From: an uncultured bacterium
Lineage (GTDB): Bacteria > Patescibacteriota > Minisyncoccia > Phycocordibacterales > DATDWN01
NCBI GenBank assembly: GCA_903861205.1
Contig: CAIOTC010000022.1
Location: 64,025 to 106,717 of the forward strand
Reading direction: 5' to 3'
Length of the DNA: 42,693 nt
Below are positions 18,934 to 28,327 of this stretch, in pieces; within the stretch, counting starts at the first letter, position 1, and every line of letters begins with the position of its first letter. The position numbers and the translations under genes are program-made. The notes below the pieces were generated by a model. That model had not been told where the DNA came from, made no database searches, and worked only from the letters and a program-made list of their open reading frames with translations.

Positions 18934-20610
18934 CTACTCTTTATAAATATCAACCGTTCTCTCCAGTTCGGAGAGGGTTGTCATGCCTTGCAGAATTTTT
19001 ATCACGCCGTCTTGTTTCAAATTTAAAATATTTTGAGGCAGGGCGGCTTTGTTTATTTCTCGCTCGCTCGGATTCTCTTTGACAATTTGCTCGATGGCCT
19101 CGTCCATCAAAATAGCTTCGTAAATTCCGATTCTACCTTTAAATCCGGTCATATTGCATTTGTCACAGCCGACATTTTGCCACATGTGTCCGGTGTCGAG
19201 GCCGTCTAGATATGTTTTGTCGGTGATTGTCTCCAAAATTTTATCAATTTCTTTTTTGTCCAAATCTTTGATCTCAATTTGTTTTTTGCAAACAGGACAA
19301 AGTGTGCGCACGAGGCGTTGAGCCATGGTGATGTTGACCGATGACGACAAAATTTTCGGGTTAACGCCGAGATCGATCAGGCGCGGGAAAGTGCCGGCAG
19401 CGTCGTTGGTGTGCAGGGTCGAGAGAACGAGGTGGCCGGTCAGGGCGGAGTTAACGGCGATTTCAGCCGTCTCGCTGTCGCGGATTTCACCGACCATAAT
19501 AATGTCGGGATCTTGTCGCAAGGCGCTGCGCAGTCCGAGAGCGAAAGTGTAATTCTTGGCCTCGTCCGTTTGTGTCTGAACAATGCCGGGCAGGTGGTAC
19601 TCGATCGGGTTTTCGATGGTGATTATTTTGACTTCCGGCTTGTGAATTTTTTTCAGGAAAGCGTACAGCGCGGTTGTTTTTCCGGAGCCGGTCGGCCCGG
19701 TGGTCAATATCATGCCGTTTGGTTTGGAGAGCTCTTTCAGGACGATTTTTAGCAAGCGCGGGTGAATGCCGAGCTCCTCAAGCGGAACTTCGATGGAATC
19801 AGGATTGAGAAGTCGGAGCACAATTGAATCGTTGTAGGCGCCGGGGATCGTCGATGTTCTAATCTCGATTTCTTTTTCGTGCAGTTTGATGCTGAATCGT
19901 CCGTCCTGGGCGCTTCGCAAATTCAATTTCAAATTTGAAATCAGTTTGATGCGCGAAAGAATCAATTTGAAAGTGTCGTTGTCGAACTGCAGAATGTCGG
20001 TCAAGATGCCGTCGAGTCGATATCGCAGGCGAGTGTAGTTTTCCTCCGGCTCAAGGTGGACATCGGAGGCGTTGACTGCGATGGCGCCGGCCAAAACGAT
20101 TTCCAAAATTCTGGAAATCTTGTAGCCTTTGTTCATTTTTAAAATATCCTCAATCAATTTTTGGACGTCGCCCACGGTGTGAACTTGCGACAGGAATTCG
20201 GTGATCTGATCGTTGGAAATATCGAGAGCGCCGGATTTTGTTTCAAAAGAATACGACAAATCTTTGTATCTCTCCCATATTTTTTCCAATCCAGTGTGCG
20301 AAACCAGGAAAATTTCCGGCAAGTATCCTCTTTTTTTCAAACTGTCCAGATTCTCAATCGTTTTCGGATTGTTCGGCGAGAGAACGCCGACAGAAAGTTT
20401 TTTATCGATTTCGTTGAACACACCCATCTGTCCCTCGCGAGCTTCGATTTCGGACAGTGCCCGCAAAGCATCAACGTTTACCGGCGTGATGGTCAGGTCG
20501 AGGTAGGGGAGTTTGTACTTGGACGACATGGTTTGCGCCAAATCTTCCTCTTCCTTGTCGCGTAATTCACCCAACCACTTTTTTTGTTTGTCTTCATCAA
20601 ACTGAACCAT
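18934..20610 (-). CDS. pilB: Type IV pilus/type II secretion ATPase PilB/GspE
   Basis: NASDVHLEPEENYTRLRYRLDG; TTGPTGSGKTTALYAFL; CPVCKKQ...CDKCNMTGFKGRIGIYE. Confidence 0.95.
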   Translation of the reverse strand: MVQFDEDKQKKWLGELRDKEEEDLAQTMSSKYKLPYLDLTITPVNVDALRALSEIEAREGQMGVFNEIDKKLSVGVLSPNNPKTIENLDSLKKRGYLPEIFLVSHTGLEKIWERYKDLSYSFETKSGALDISNDQITEFLSQVHTVGDVQKLIEDILKMNKGYKISRILEIVLAGAIAVNASDVHLEPEENYTRLRYRLDGILTDILQFDNDTFKLILSRIKLISNLKLNLRSAQDGRFSIKLHEKEIEIRTSTIPGAYNDSIVLRLLNPDSIEVPLEELGIHPRLLKIVLKELSKPNGMILTTGPTGSGKTTALYAFLKKIHKPEVKIITIENPIEYHLPGIVQTQTDEAKNYTFALGLRSALRQDPDIIMVGEIRDSETAEIAVNSALTGHLVLSTLHTNDAAGTFPRLIDLGVNPKILSSSVNITMAQRLVRTLCPVCKKQIEIKDLDKKEIDKILETITDKTYLDGLDTGHMWQNVGCDKCNMTGFKGRIGIYEAILMDEAIEQIVKENPSEREINKAALPQNILNLKQDGVIKILQGMTTLSELERTVDIYKE

Positions 20611-20806
20611 GTGATTATTGTATCATAGTTGTAAATATACGAATATGCGAATAATGCGAATCTACGAATGGTTACGAATAAGAAAATGTGTCCGATTTAA
20701 TTCTCCCTTTATTAAAGGGAGCACTCGCTAATGCGAGGAGGGATTTTTGGATTTCAAATCCCTCGGCCTTCGGCCACCTCCTTTAAAAAAGGAGGAATAT
20801 TTGTCC

Positions 20807-20835
20807 TTGACAGAAAAGCTGAAAGGGTGTATAAT
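20807..20835 (+). promoter_or_regulatory. Consensus sigma70 promoter
   Basis: TTGACA, 17 nt, TATAAT. Confidence 0.85.
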
Positions 20836-20859
20836 AGTAAGTGGAGGTGCGAAAAGCAC

Positions 20860-21777
20860 ATGTTTGACAAAAAGATGAACATTATAGCCATTTTCCTGAC
20901 CATTTTCACCCTTTTCGCCGTTCCGGCGAGTGCCGTTGATCGGCGCAAACCAACGGCTGACGAGAGTCTTCTGAAGCTTTTTGAACAGAAGATTCAGATC
21001 GACGGAGCCATCCAGGGGGAGGTGAAAGATAGGAAAGCCGCGTTGGAAGCGGCGCAGAAGAGGATCAATCAAGAGATCGACAAGGTCGCCGCTCTCGAGC
21101 GGAAGCTCGACGGGTTGAAACCAGATTGTTGCGTCTCACCAGCCAAGGCTTCGCCAAAAAAAGGAAAAGTAAAGTCGGCGATGGAATTGGAGTGTGAGTC
21201 GTTTGACAACCCGCAAAAAAAGGCGGATTGCTACACCGCGCAAAGCAACGAGGCTGCTGAAAAAGCGGCCAAAGCTGGTCGCCAAGCAATGGCACTCGAG
21301 CCCAAAACGATGAGAAAAGTGGAAGAAAAACGGGCCGAGCTCGCCAGAAGGGTCGCTGGATATAACAGAGATGTATGGAAGGCGATCCGCAACGCAGAAG
21401 TGACAGGGTGTCCTGTAGGCTCGGTGTGGGTTAACCCGGTGACTTTGAGTAAAGGGCCACTGGATCGCATCTACCACGCGCTCAAGCCGCCGCGCAGCAA
21501 CATGACAATAACCAACAACGACAAAATTGCTGTAGATATTTTCTGGACTGCGGGTGGTGAGGGACGGGTTGTTGAAAACTTGTGCCCAGGCGGCAAGCTT
21601 TGGCTTCGGCAGTATGTGGGGCCTGGTGGTGGCTTTACACGCGTTTCGTACATGGCCACTGCAACCGAAGGAAACTGGGGGGCTTCGAAGTCACCCCAAA
21701 TCTCCATCCAGTCCTGCGGGGGTTTCGGTTGCCAAATAGAGTTCTCTGAAACATGGGGAATTGAATTGCGCCGATAG
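20860..21777 (+). CDS. Exported coiled-coil hypothetical protein
   Basis: GGAGG upstream of ATG 20860; signal-like IIAIFLTIFTLFAVPASA; coiled coil then Cys-containing C-terminal domain. Confidence 0.65.
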   Translation: MFDKKMNIIAIFLTIFTLFAVPASAVDRRKPTADESLLKLFEQKIQIDGAIQGEVKDRKAALEAAQKRINQEIDKVAALERKLDGLKPDCCVSPAKASPKKGKVKSAMELECESFDNPQKKADCYTAQSNEAAEKAAKAGRQAMALEPKTMRKVEEKRAELARRVAGYNRDVWKAIRNAEVTGCPVGSVWVNPVTLSKGPLDRIYHALKPPRSNMTITNNDKIAVDIFWTAGGEGRVVENLCPGGKLWLRQYVGPGGGFTRVSYMATATEGNWGASKSPQISIQSCGGFGCQIEFSETWGIELRR

Positions 21778-21906
21778 CACTCTGACCAAGTTTTGTGTTG
21801 CTCCTGTTGGTTCTCCCAAACCAGACCGGCTGCTCCTCGTGAGTAGCCGGTATTTTTATGCAAAATTACACCACATTTTAAAAATTACAAAGACGGCCAT
21901 TGTAAT

Positions 21907-22425
21907 TTGGTAATTTGTGTTATGATGTGCCAAATGAAATACATCGCTAAAAATTTGGAAGAAACGCAAAAAATTGCAGGTGATTTTGTCAAAAAAATTA
22001 TTTCCTCACCGGGTGAGGAAAAATCGGCTACAGTTGTTGGTTTGTATGGTGATCTCGGCGCCGGCAAAACTTCTTTCACACAAGGCGTGGCGCAGGCGCT
22101 CGGCGTTTTGGAAAACGTGGTCAGCCCGACTTTTGTTATTATGAAAAAATATGGAATAGAGGTTAGAGAGAAGAGAGAAGAGACTAGAAATTCATCTAAT
22201 CTCCAACCTCTAATCTCTAGTCTCTATTATCTAATTCACATCGACGCGTATCGAATCGAAAAATCATCCGAGCTTTTGCATCTCGGTTGGCAAGAAATGA
22301 TTTCCGATCCGAAAAATTTGATTTTAATCGAATGGCCGGAGCGCGTTTCTGATATTATGCCGGAGCATATTCATATTAATTTCTCACACGTTGCAGGAGA
22401 TGGTAGGGAAATTGAAATAAAGTAG
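21907..22425 (+). CDS. tsaE: tRNA threonylcarbamoyladenosine biosynthesis protein TsaE
   Basis: VVGLYGDLGAGKTSFTQGVAQALG; SPTFVIMKKY; HIDAYRIE. Start may be 21934. Confidence 0.93.
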   Translation: MVICVMMCQMKYIAKNLEETQKIAGDFVKKIISSPGEEKSATVVGLYGDLGAGKTSFTQGVAQALGVLENVVSPTFVIMKKYGIEVREKREETRNSSNLQPLISSLYYLIHIDAYRIEKSSELLHLGWQEMISDPKNLILIEWPERVSDIMPEHIHINFSHVAGDGREIEIK

Positions 22426-22483
22426 TCACCACTGAAAATTTTGTCGAGAAAATGAGTTTTCTCGTAAGAAATTTGTGGCTGTT
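22426..22483. repeat. Short intergenic palindrome F
   Basis: CCACTGAAAATTTTGTCGAGAAAA vs TTTTCTCGTAAGAAATTTGTGG. Confidence 0.75.
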
Positions 22484-22505
22484 CCAATATGGTATAATCT
22501 TCTAA

Positions 22506-24863
22506 ATGACCAAACAAAAATCTACCAAAATACTGGCTCTCCTCGATGTTCATGCTATTTTGCACAGGGCGTATCATGCTTTGCCGGATTTTCGATCCAG
22601 TAGCGGCGAACCGACCGGCGCATTGTACGGGCTGTGCACTTTTTTGATCAAATTGGTCAAGGACGTCAAACCGGACTACATTGTGGCTTGTTATGATTTG
22701 CCGGAGCCGACTCAAAGGCACGAAGTGTATGCCGATTACAAAGCCGGTCGCAAAAAACCGGACGACGAACTCATTTTCCAACTGGAAAAGTCAAAAGATG
22801 TTTTCAAAGCTTTTAATATCCCGATGTATTCGTCGCCTGGATTTGAAGCGGACGATATGCTCGGCACGATTGTTGAATCGCTGAAAAATAATTCCGACAT
22901 TGACATTGTTATCGCTTCGGGCGACATGGACACCATGCAACTGGTCAGCGGGAAAAAAGTGCAGGTTTACACACTGAAAAAGGGAATCAAAGACACTATT
23001 TTGTACAATGAGGATGCGGTGGTGGAACGGTTCGGTTTCGATCCGAAACTTTTACCGGATTTCAAAGGTTTGCGCGGCGATCCGTCGGACAACATCATTG
23101 GTATTCCGGGCATCGGCGAAAAAACGGCTCAGGAACTTATTTTAAAATTCGGTTCAATTGAGGATATATATAAAGAAATTCAAAATCCAAAATCCAAAAT
23201 TCAAACGGAAATAAAACCGAGAATTCTTGAATTGCTGAAATCTGGCGAGGAGGAGGCGCTTTTTTCCAAGATGCTCGGCACAATCCGCCGGGACGCGCCG
23301 ATTTATTTTGTGTTGCCGGAAAAATTGTGGAAAGAAACGGTGAAAATGGAAGATATTCAGGATTTGTTTGGTAAACTCGAATTCAGATTGCTCGGAACGC
23401 GTGTGGCTGAAGCGCTTTCTTTAGATTTCCCAAAGGGGACCCCTTTGGGAAATGAAACTGAGTCGGAAATTGCCGAAACAAAACTTATGCTTTGGGTTGT
23501 CGACTCGAACAAAACTGATCCGACCAGGGAAGAAATTTTGTCGTTCACTCGGACAAAAACCATTACGGATGCAAAAAAAGTTTTGGAAAAAACTATCAAA
23601 GATCAAGGTTTGGAAAAAATTTACGAAGAAATAGAAAAACCGCTCTCTCCGATTTGCGATGAGATGAAAAAAGTTGGAATTAAAATTGATCTGGCACGCC
23701 TGAAAGATTTGGGAATAAAATATCATGAGGAGCTCGAAAGGCTGGAGAAAGAAATATGGAAAATCGCCGGCGGGGAATTCAACATCGCTTCGCCAAAACA
23801 GCTTGGCGAAGTGCTGTTTGTAAAGTTGGGACTGAAACCGAAAAACCAAAAGAAAACGGCCGGCGGAAAATTTTCTACCAAGGAATCCGAGCTGGAAAAA
23901 TTGCGCGAGGAACATCCGGTCGCCGGACTGATTTTGGACTACCGCGAATTGGCCAAACTTTTGGGAACTTACATAGATACCATTCCAACGCAAATAGGAG
24001 ACGATGAGAGGTTGCACGCCGATTTTATTCAGACAGGCGCATCAACCGGCAGAATGTCTAGTGCCAATCCGAATTTGCAAAACATTCCGAACAAAACCGA
24101 TTTGGGTCGGGAAATCCGCAAATCTTTCATCGCCGAAAAAGGTTTCTCGCTTGTTTCATTTGATTACTCGCAGATTGAAATTCGCATTGCCGCTTTTCTA
24201 TCCGGTGACAAGAAACTGATTGAAATTTTTAGAGATGGTTTGGATGTACACACGGCGGTGGCCAGCGAAGTTTTTGGTGTTGACCCGGCAGAAGTGACAA
24301 AGGAAATGCGAGCCAAGGCCAAGGTTATAAATTTTGGCGTGATGTACGGCATGGGTGTGACAGCCTTGCAGAAAAATATTGGTACTGGTCGAGAAGAAGC
24401 TCAGCAATTTTTGGACGGATATTTTAATAAGTTTTCAGGATTGGCCGAATATTTGGAACGAATCAAGCGAGAAACGGCACAAAAAGGCTACACAGAAACG
24501 TTTTTTGGTCGCCGCCGATATTTTCCGGAAATCCGATCCAAACTGCCTTTCATGCGCGCCGCCGCGGAGAGAATGGCCATCAACGCGCCGATCCAAGGAA
24601 CCGAAGCCGATATCATAAAATTGGCCATGATAAAAATTGATGAGTTTTTGTCGCAAAAAAATATTAAAAACGAAGCACGACTATTACTCCAAGTTCACGA
24701 TGAGCTTGTTTATGAAATAAAAGAAAAATTGGTTGAATCGATTGCGCCGGAAATAAAAAAAATTATGGAAAATATTATTTTGCCGAAAGAAACACACGGC
24801 GTGGTCTGCGTGGCGAATGTTAGCGTTGGTCAAAATTGGGGAGAGATGGATGAACTTTTTTGA
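22506..24863 (+). CDS. polA: DNA polymerase I
   Basis: 5' nuclease domain LALLDVHAILHRAYHALP; polymerase motifs TGRMSSANPNLQNIPNKT, FDYSQIEIRIAAFLSGD, LLLQVHDELVYEI. Confidence 0.96.
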   Translation: MTKQKSTKILALLDVHAILHRAYHALPDFRSSSGEPTGALYGLCTFLIKLVKDVKPDYIVACYDLPEPTQRHEVYADYKAGRKKPDDELIFQLEKSKDVFKAFNIPMYSSPGFEADDMLGTIVESLKNNSDIDIVIASGDMDTMQLVSGKKVQVYTLKKGIKDTILYNEDAVVERFGFDPKLLPDFKGLRGDPSDNIIGIPGIGEKTAQELILKFGSIEDIYKEIQNPKSKIQTEIKPRILELLKSGEEEALFSKMLGTIRRDAPIYFVLPEKLWKETVKMEDIQDLFGKLEFRLLGTRVAEALSLDFPKGTPLGNETESEIAETKLMLWVVDSNKTDPTREEILSFTRTKTITDAKKVLEKTIKDQGLEKIYEEIEKPLSPICDEMKKVGIKIDLARLKDLGIKYHEELERLEKEIWKIAGGEFNIASPKQLGEVLFVKLGLKPKNQKKTAGGKFSTKESELEKLREEHPVAGLILDYRELAKLLGTYIDTIPTQIGDDERLHADFIQTGASTGRMSSANPNLQNIPNKTDLGREIRKSFIAEKGFSLVSFDYSQIEIRIAAFLSGDKKLIEIFRDGLDVHTAVASEVFGVDPAEVTKEMRAKAKVINFGVMYGMGVTALQKNIGTGREEAQQFLDGYFNKFSGLAEYLERIKRETAQKGYTETFFGRRRYFPEIRSKLPFMRAAAERMAINAPIQGTEADIIKLAMIKIDEFLSQKNIKNEARLLLQVHDELVYEIKEKLVESIAPEIKKIMENIILPKETHGVVCVANVSVGQNWGEMDELF
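23426..23452. repeat. Perfect palindrome inside polA
   Basis: TTTCCCAAAGGGG-A-CCCCTTTGGGAAA, encodes DFPKGTPLGN. Confidence 0.9.
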
Positions 24864-24964
24864 AACAATATCATTTTTGGAGCACGGATATTTTTCTGCT
24901 GAAAAATTCCTCAAGCCTCCGCCCGCCGGCGTCCGGAGTCTCCAAAAATGACATTATTTCAGAA
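24860..24964. repeat. Intergenic palindrome G
   Basis: TGAAACAATATCATTTTTGGAG vs CTCCAAAAATGACATTATTTCA. Confidence 0.75.
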
Positions 24965-24985
24965 AAAGTTTCAATATTTTTTATT

Positions 24986-25699
24986 ATGATTTATTTCCTA
25001 CATGGAACAGATGTCTATAAAAGCCGAAAGAAAATGCACGAAATACTCGGGCAGCTTTCGGCCAAGCGGCCAAATTCGGAGGTTTTCAAAATAACGACGG
25101 AGAATTGGAATGAGGGACAATTTGACGAACTGGTGTCGGCGCAGGGACTTTTTGAACAAAAATATATTGTGGTTTTGGATTTTCTTTTCTCGCAAAAGGA
25201 TATCAAAGAAAAAATTTTGGAAAGATTGAAGGAGATGCAAGATGCCGAGCACTGGTTTTTAATTCTGGACGGAAAAGTTGACACCACGACGATAAAAAAA
25301 TTGGAAAAATTTTCTTATAAAACACAGGAGTTTAAAAAACCGGAAACAAAAAAAGAGTCGCCAATAATTTTTTCAATCACTGACAAACTTTTGGCGCGCG
25401 ACAAAAAGAAACTTTGGATTTCGTATGTCGATTTGACAAAGCAGGGAATTTCGGCCGAGGAAATTCACGGCGTCATTTTTTGGGCGGTTAAAAACATGAT
25501 TATAACCAGTCGGGTAGATAGTCCAAGAGAATCAGGTTTGACGCCGTTTTCGTACTCGAAAGCTCTTTCCGGCTCGAGAAATTACAAAGTTGAGGAACTA
25601 AAAAAAATGTCCAACGACTTGGTAAAAATGGTCCACCGAGTTCGTACCGGTGAAGGTGAGATGGAAGTGATGATGGAAAAGTGGATGCTTTCCATCTAA
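24986..25699 (+). CDS. holA: DNA polymerase III delta subunit-like
   Basis: MIYFLHGTDVYKSRKKMHEILGQL; HolA-like length, composition and C-terminal pattern. Confidence 0.65.
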   Translation: MIYFLHGTDVYKSRKKMHEILGQLSAKRPNSEVFKITTENWNEGQFDELVSAQGLFEQKYIVVLDFLFSQKDIKEKILERLKEMQDAEHWFLILDGKVDTTTIKKLEKFSYKTQEFKKPETKKESPIIFSITDKLLARDKKKLWISYVDLTKQGISAEEIHGVIFWAVKNMIITSRVDSPRESGLTPFSYSKALSGSRNYKVEELKKMSNDLVKMVHRVRTGEGEMEVMMEKWMLSI

Positions 25700-25905
25700 A
25701 GGGCTATTTTCTCTTACCTTGCGTAAGCAGTCGCAGTCTCTTTATCTCGAGTCTCTTTTTTGTTTTTTTCGAACGCGACGTTCGATTTTTTGTGTTTGTT
25801 GCTTCTCTTTTTGCCATATAAATGAGTATACATTAGTTTGAGAGAGAAAGATATATAATTGCTTTTTTGCGTCTATTAAGTTATATTTTACTTTGTATTT
25901 TGCTT

Positions 25906-25978
25906 GCGCCCGTAGCTCAGTCGGTAGAGCAGCTCCCTTTTAAGGAGATGGTCGTTGGTTCGATTCCAACCGGGCGCA
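25906..25978 (+). tRNA. tRNA-Lys(TTT)
   Basis: Cloverleaf GCGCCCG...CGGGCGC, loop CTTTTAA, GGTTCGATTCC. Confidence 0.93.
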
Positions 25979-25987
25979 CACGAATCA

Positions 25988-26014
25988 AAAACAGCATCTG
26001 CATGCTGTTTTTGT
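25988..26014 (+). terminator. Terminator after tRNA-Lys
   Basis: AAAAACAGCAT-CTGC-ATGCTGTTTTT. Confidence 0.8.
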
Positions 26015-26183
26015 TTACGTGTGCGGGACGGAAGCATACTTTTTCAGCAGAAAAAGTAGCCGAGTCCTGGGGCAAAGAGAATTCCAGTTTGGCGAAACTG
26101 GAATTACTCGACGCCACAAGTGCGGACTTGCTCCATATTTGCACCCGTATCTTTTTTATGAGAATATATTTCGGGGGTTACAA

Positions 26184-26534
26184 ATGCCACAAGTTCTTTT
26201 TGTGTCACCGGATATGTCGGCGGTGAACGGCAGTTCGGACGCTGTTTTGAAAGTTCCAAACGCGCATGGCGCGTTAGAAGTTTTCGACAAGCAGAAAGAG
26301 CGAATTCGTCTTGTTATCATTGATTCTCGCATCCGCTGGTGGGGAATAAAACAAGAACAACGCGGATGCGCAAGACTTGCCGAACACCTGAGGCGGCCCC
26401 TAAACAGGCCGTTGGAAAATCAAACCATCCAAGTTGTGGTTATTTGCTCGGAAAGATGTGGGTTGTGCGGATACTCGTCCGTGGAAAAAGAAAAAGTGTC
26501 GGAACTGATTTCGAGCGTTCTGGAAAAAAGTTAA
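26184..26534 (+). CDS. Small hypothetical protein
   Basis: ATG with GGGGG-type RBS; MPQVLFVSPDMSAVNGSSDAVLKVPNAHGALEVFDKQKERIRLVIIDSRIRWWG; terminator downstream at about 26545. Confidence 0.6.
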   Translation: MPQVLFVSPDMSAVNGSSDAVLKVPNAHGALEVFDKQKERIRLVIIDSRIRWWGIKQEQRGCARLAEHLRRPLNRPLENQTIQVVVICSERCGLCGYSSVEKEKVSELISSVLEKS

Positions 26535-26584
26535 AACAAAAAGCTCTGCCTTTCCGGCGGAGCTTGATTTTTTGAGGTCGGTTT

Positions 26585-26950
26585 TTACAGTGGTAAATCA
26601 ATCGCAAAGAATCCCGGTCCGGTAAAGAGAAGCGAAATCAAGACGATGGCCATGAGTTTTCGAAGCATTATTTGTTCCCACGAAAGAGACGCACTTTTTC
26701 TATCCAAGAAATAATCGAGAATAAGAAGAATGAAACCGGCAAAAGCGGCGGTTTGCGTATAAAGTCCGATTATAAGAAAAATACTTGTTAACGCGTACAA
26801 AACCGCCATCCATTTGTAGGGTTTCTTGTATCTTTGTTTGGCCGCAACCAGTCCAAAAACGCCGATTGCTAGCCGAAGAAAAAATGGCGCCAAGAGCTGA
26901 TAAGTAAATAGTTGTGGTAAAAGTGATAGCATGCGTGTATTATACATCAT
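26585..26950 (-). CDS. DoxX-like membrane protein
   Basis: LAPFFLRLAIGVFGL and four hydrophobic segments. Confidence 0.5.
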   Translation of the reverse strand: MMYNTRMLSLLPQLFTYQLLAPFFLRLAIGVFGLVAAKQRYKKPYKWMAVLYALTSIFLIIGLYTQTAAFAGFILLILDYFLDRKSASLSWEQIMLRKLMAIVLISLLFTGPGFFAIDLPL

Positions 26951-26951
26951 T

Positions 26952-27428
26952 ATGAAAAAGAAGGAAATTTTTGTTTTGCTTCACAATATTCGCAGCACAC
27001 ACAATGTCGGTTCGATTTTCCGGACGGCCGACGCAGCCGGCGCCGGCAAAATATTTTTGTCCGGCTACACGCCGACGCCCTTGGACAAATTCGGCCGGCC
27101 GCGGAAAGACATCGCCAAAGTTTCTCTTGGTGCTGAAAAAACTTTGGATTGGGAATACGCCAAAAATGCGAAAAAAATAATCGAGAAGTTGAAGAAAGAA
27201 AAATTTCAAATCGTTGCGCTGGAGCAGTCGCAAAATTCCGTCGATTACAAAAAAGTGAAAATAAAATTTCCGGTTCTGTTCGTTGTCGGCAACGAAGTCG
27301 GCGGAATTGAAAAAAATATTTTATCACTATGTGACACTGTGGCCGAAATTCCGATGCACGGCAAAAAAGAATCACTCAACGTCTCGGTCGCGTTCGGCGT
27401 TGGAATTTTTCGAATGTTAAATATTTAA
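26952..27428 (+). CDS. SpoU/TrmH-family RNA methyltransferase
   Basis: LLHNIRSTHNVGSIFRTADAAGAGKIFLSGYTP; LFVVGNEVGGIEKNIL; IPMHGKKESLNVSVAFGV. Confidence 0.93.
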   Translation: MKKKEIFVLLHNIRSTHNVGSIFRTADAAGAGKIFLSGYTPTPLDKFGRPRKDIAKVSLGAEKTLDWEYAKNAKKIIEKLKKEKFQIVALEQSQNSVDYKKVKIKFPVLFVVGNEVGGIEKNILSLCDTVAEIPMHGKKESLNVSVAFGVGIFRMLNI

Positions 27429-28315
27429 TATTTTATTTCATCCACCACCTTCCCATCATTGTCGTAAAGAATAATATCCTCGCGTCTGGTTTTCCAGATC
27501 GGTGAGCTACGCTTCAAATATATTCGCCAATCTTTCCCATAAAAATTTTTGTCGTCTTTGTGACCGCTGACGCAGGCCGAGTAATTCATTTTGTCCACCA
27601 GAAATTTTTTGCATTCATAACCCCAGCTATTTGGCAAATTGTTTGTCTGTGTTTTGCAGGCTGGATATGAGTCGATGTAGTCGAAGCAATCGTCGTTGGA
27701 TGTGATTTTTGGTATTGACGACAAATCTTCGTTTCGCGGCAATGGACAGCTGGTCGAAATGTACGGCACGAACGTCTGAAATTTCGAAAAATATCCGGAG
27801 CATTCGTTTACTCTGAAACTGTAACCGGTGGGGGATGTTCCGGTGATGACATAAACCGTGTCTCCGGGCGACAGGACGACTGTGTTCTCGAGATTTGTTT
27901 GTCCGCTGAAATATAGAAGCGTGCCTGTCGGTACGGAAACGGTTTCGCCGCTCGGCACGCTGTGGAGAGTCCAGCCGGTTATCGGCACGGTGGTGGTGGC
28001 CGACGACGACATATATAGAACGACATATTCGCTGCCGGCGTTGCTCGAACGGTTGACGTACTGAAGTTTGACGACACCTTTATATTTGGAATCGTTCTGG
28101 GCGGCAATTTGTTTTTCCAAATCTTTCACTTGATTTTGGGCGGTCTGAATTTGGTTTTGAATGTCGGCTTGTTTTTGCGCCTGCGATTCGGATTGGGTTT
28201 GCGCCGGAGTCGAAAAAATTCCGCCGGAATTTTTTGTCATCTTTCCTCCGCCGAAAATAGCGATGGCGACGATGACGAGTAAAACTATAATTCCGATTGA
28301 AAAATCATCTTTCAT
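27425..28315 (-). CDS. Lamin-tail-domain-like membrane-anchored protein
   Basis: SSNAGSEYVVLYMSSSATTTVPITGWTLHSVPSGETVSVP. Confidence 0.6.
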   Translation of the reverse strand: MKDDFSIGIIVLLVIVAIAIFGGGKMTKNSGGIFSTPAQTQSESQAQKQADIQNQIQTAQNQVKDLEKQIAAQNDSKYKGVVKLQYVNRSSNAGSEYVVLYMSSSATTTVPITGWTLHSVPSGETVSVPTGTLLYFSGQTNLENTVVLSPGDTVYVITGTSPTGYSFRVNECSGYFSKFQTFVPYISTSCPLPRNEDLSSIPKITSNDDCFDYIDSYPACKTQTNNLPNSWGYECKKFLVDKMNYSACVSGHKDDKNFYGKDWRIYLKRSSPIWKTRREDIILYDNDGKVVDEIKY

Positions 28316-28327
28316 TTTGCGAATAAA

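Noticed and set aside
25867-26226. ORF 25867-26226 and ORF 26019-26534 long form
   Set aside because: First overlaps tRNA-Lys and its terminator; second is better started at ATG 26184 with RBS.
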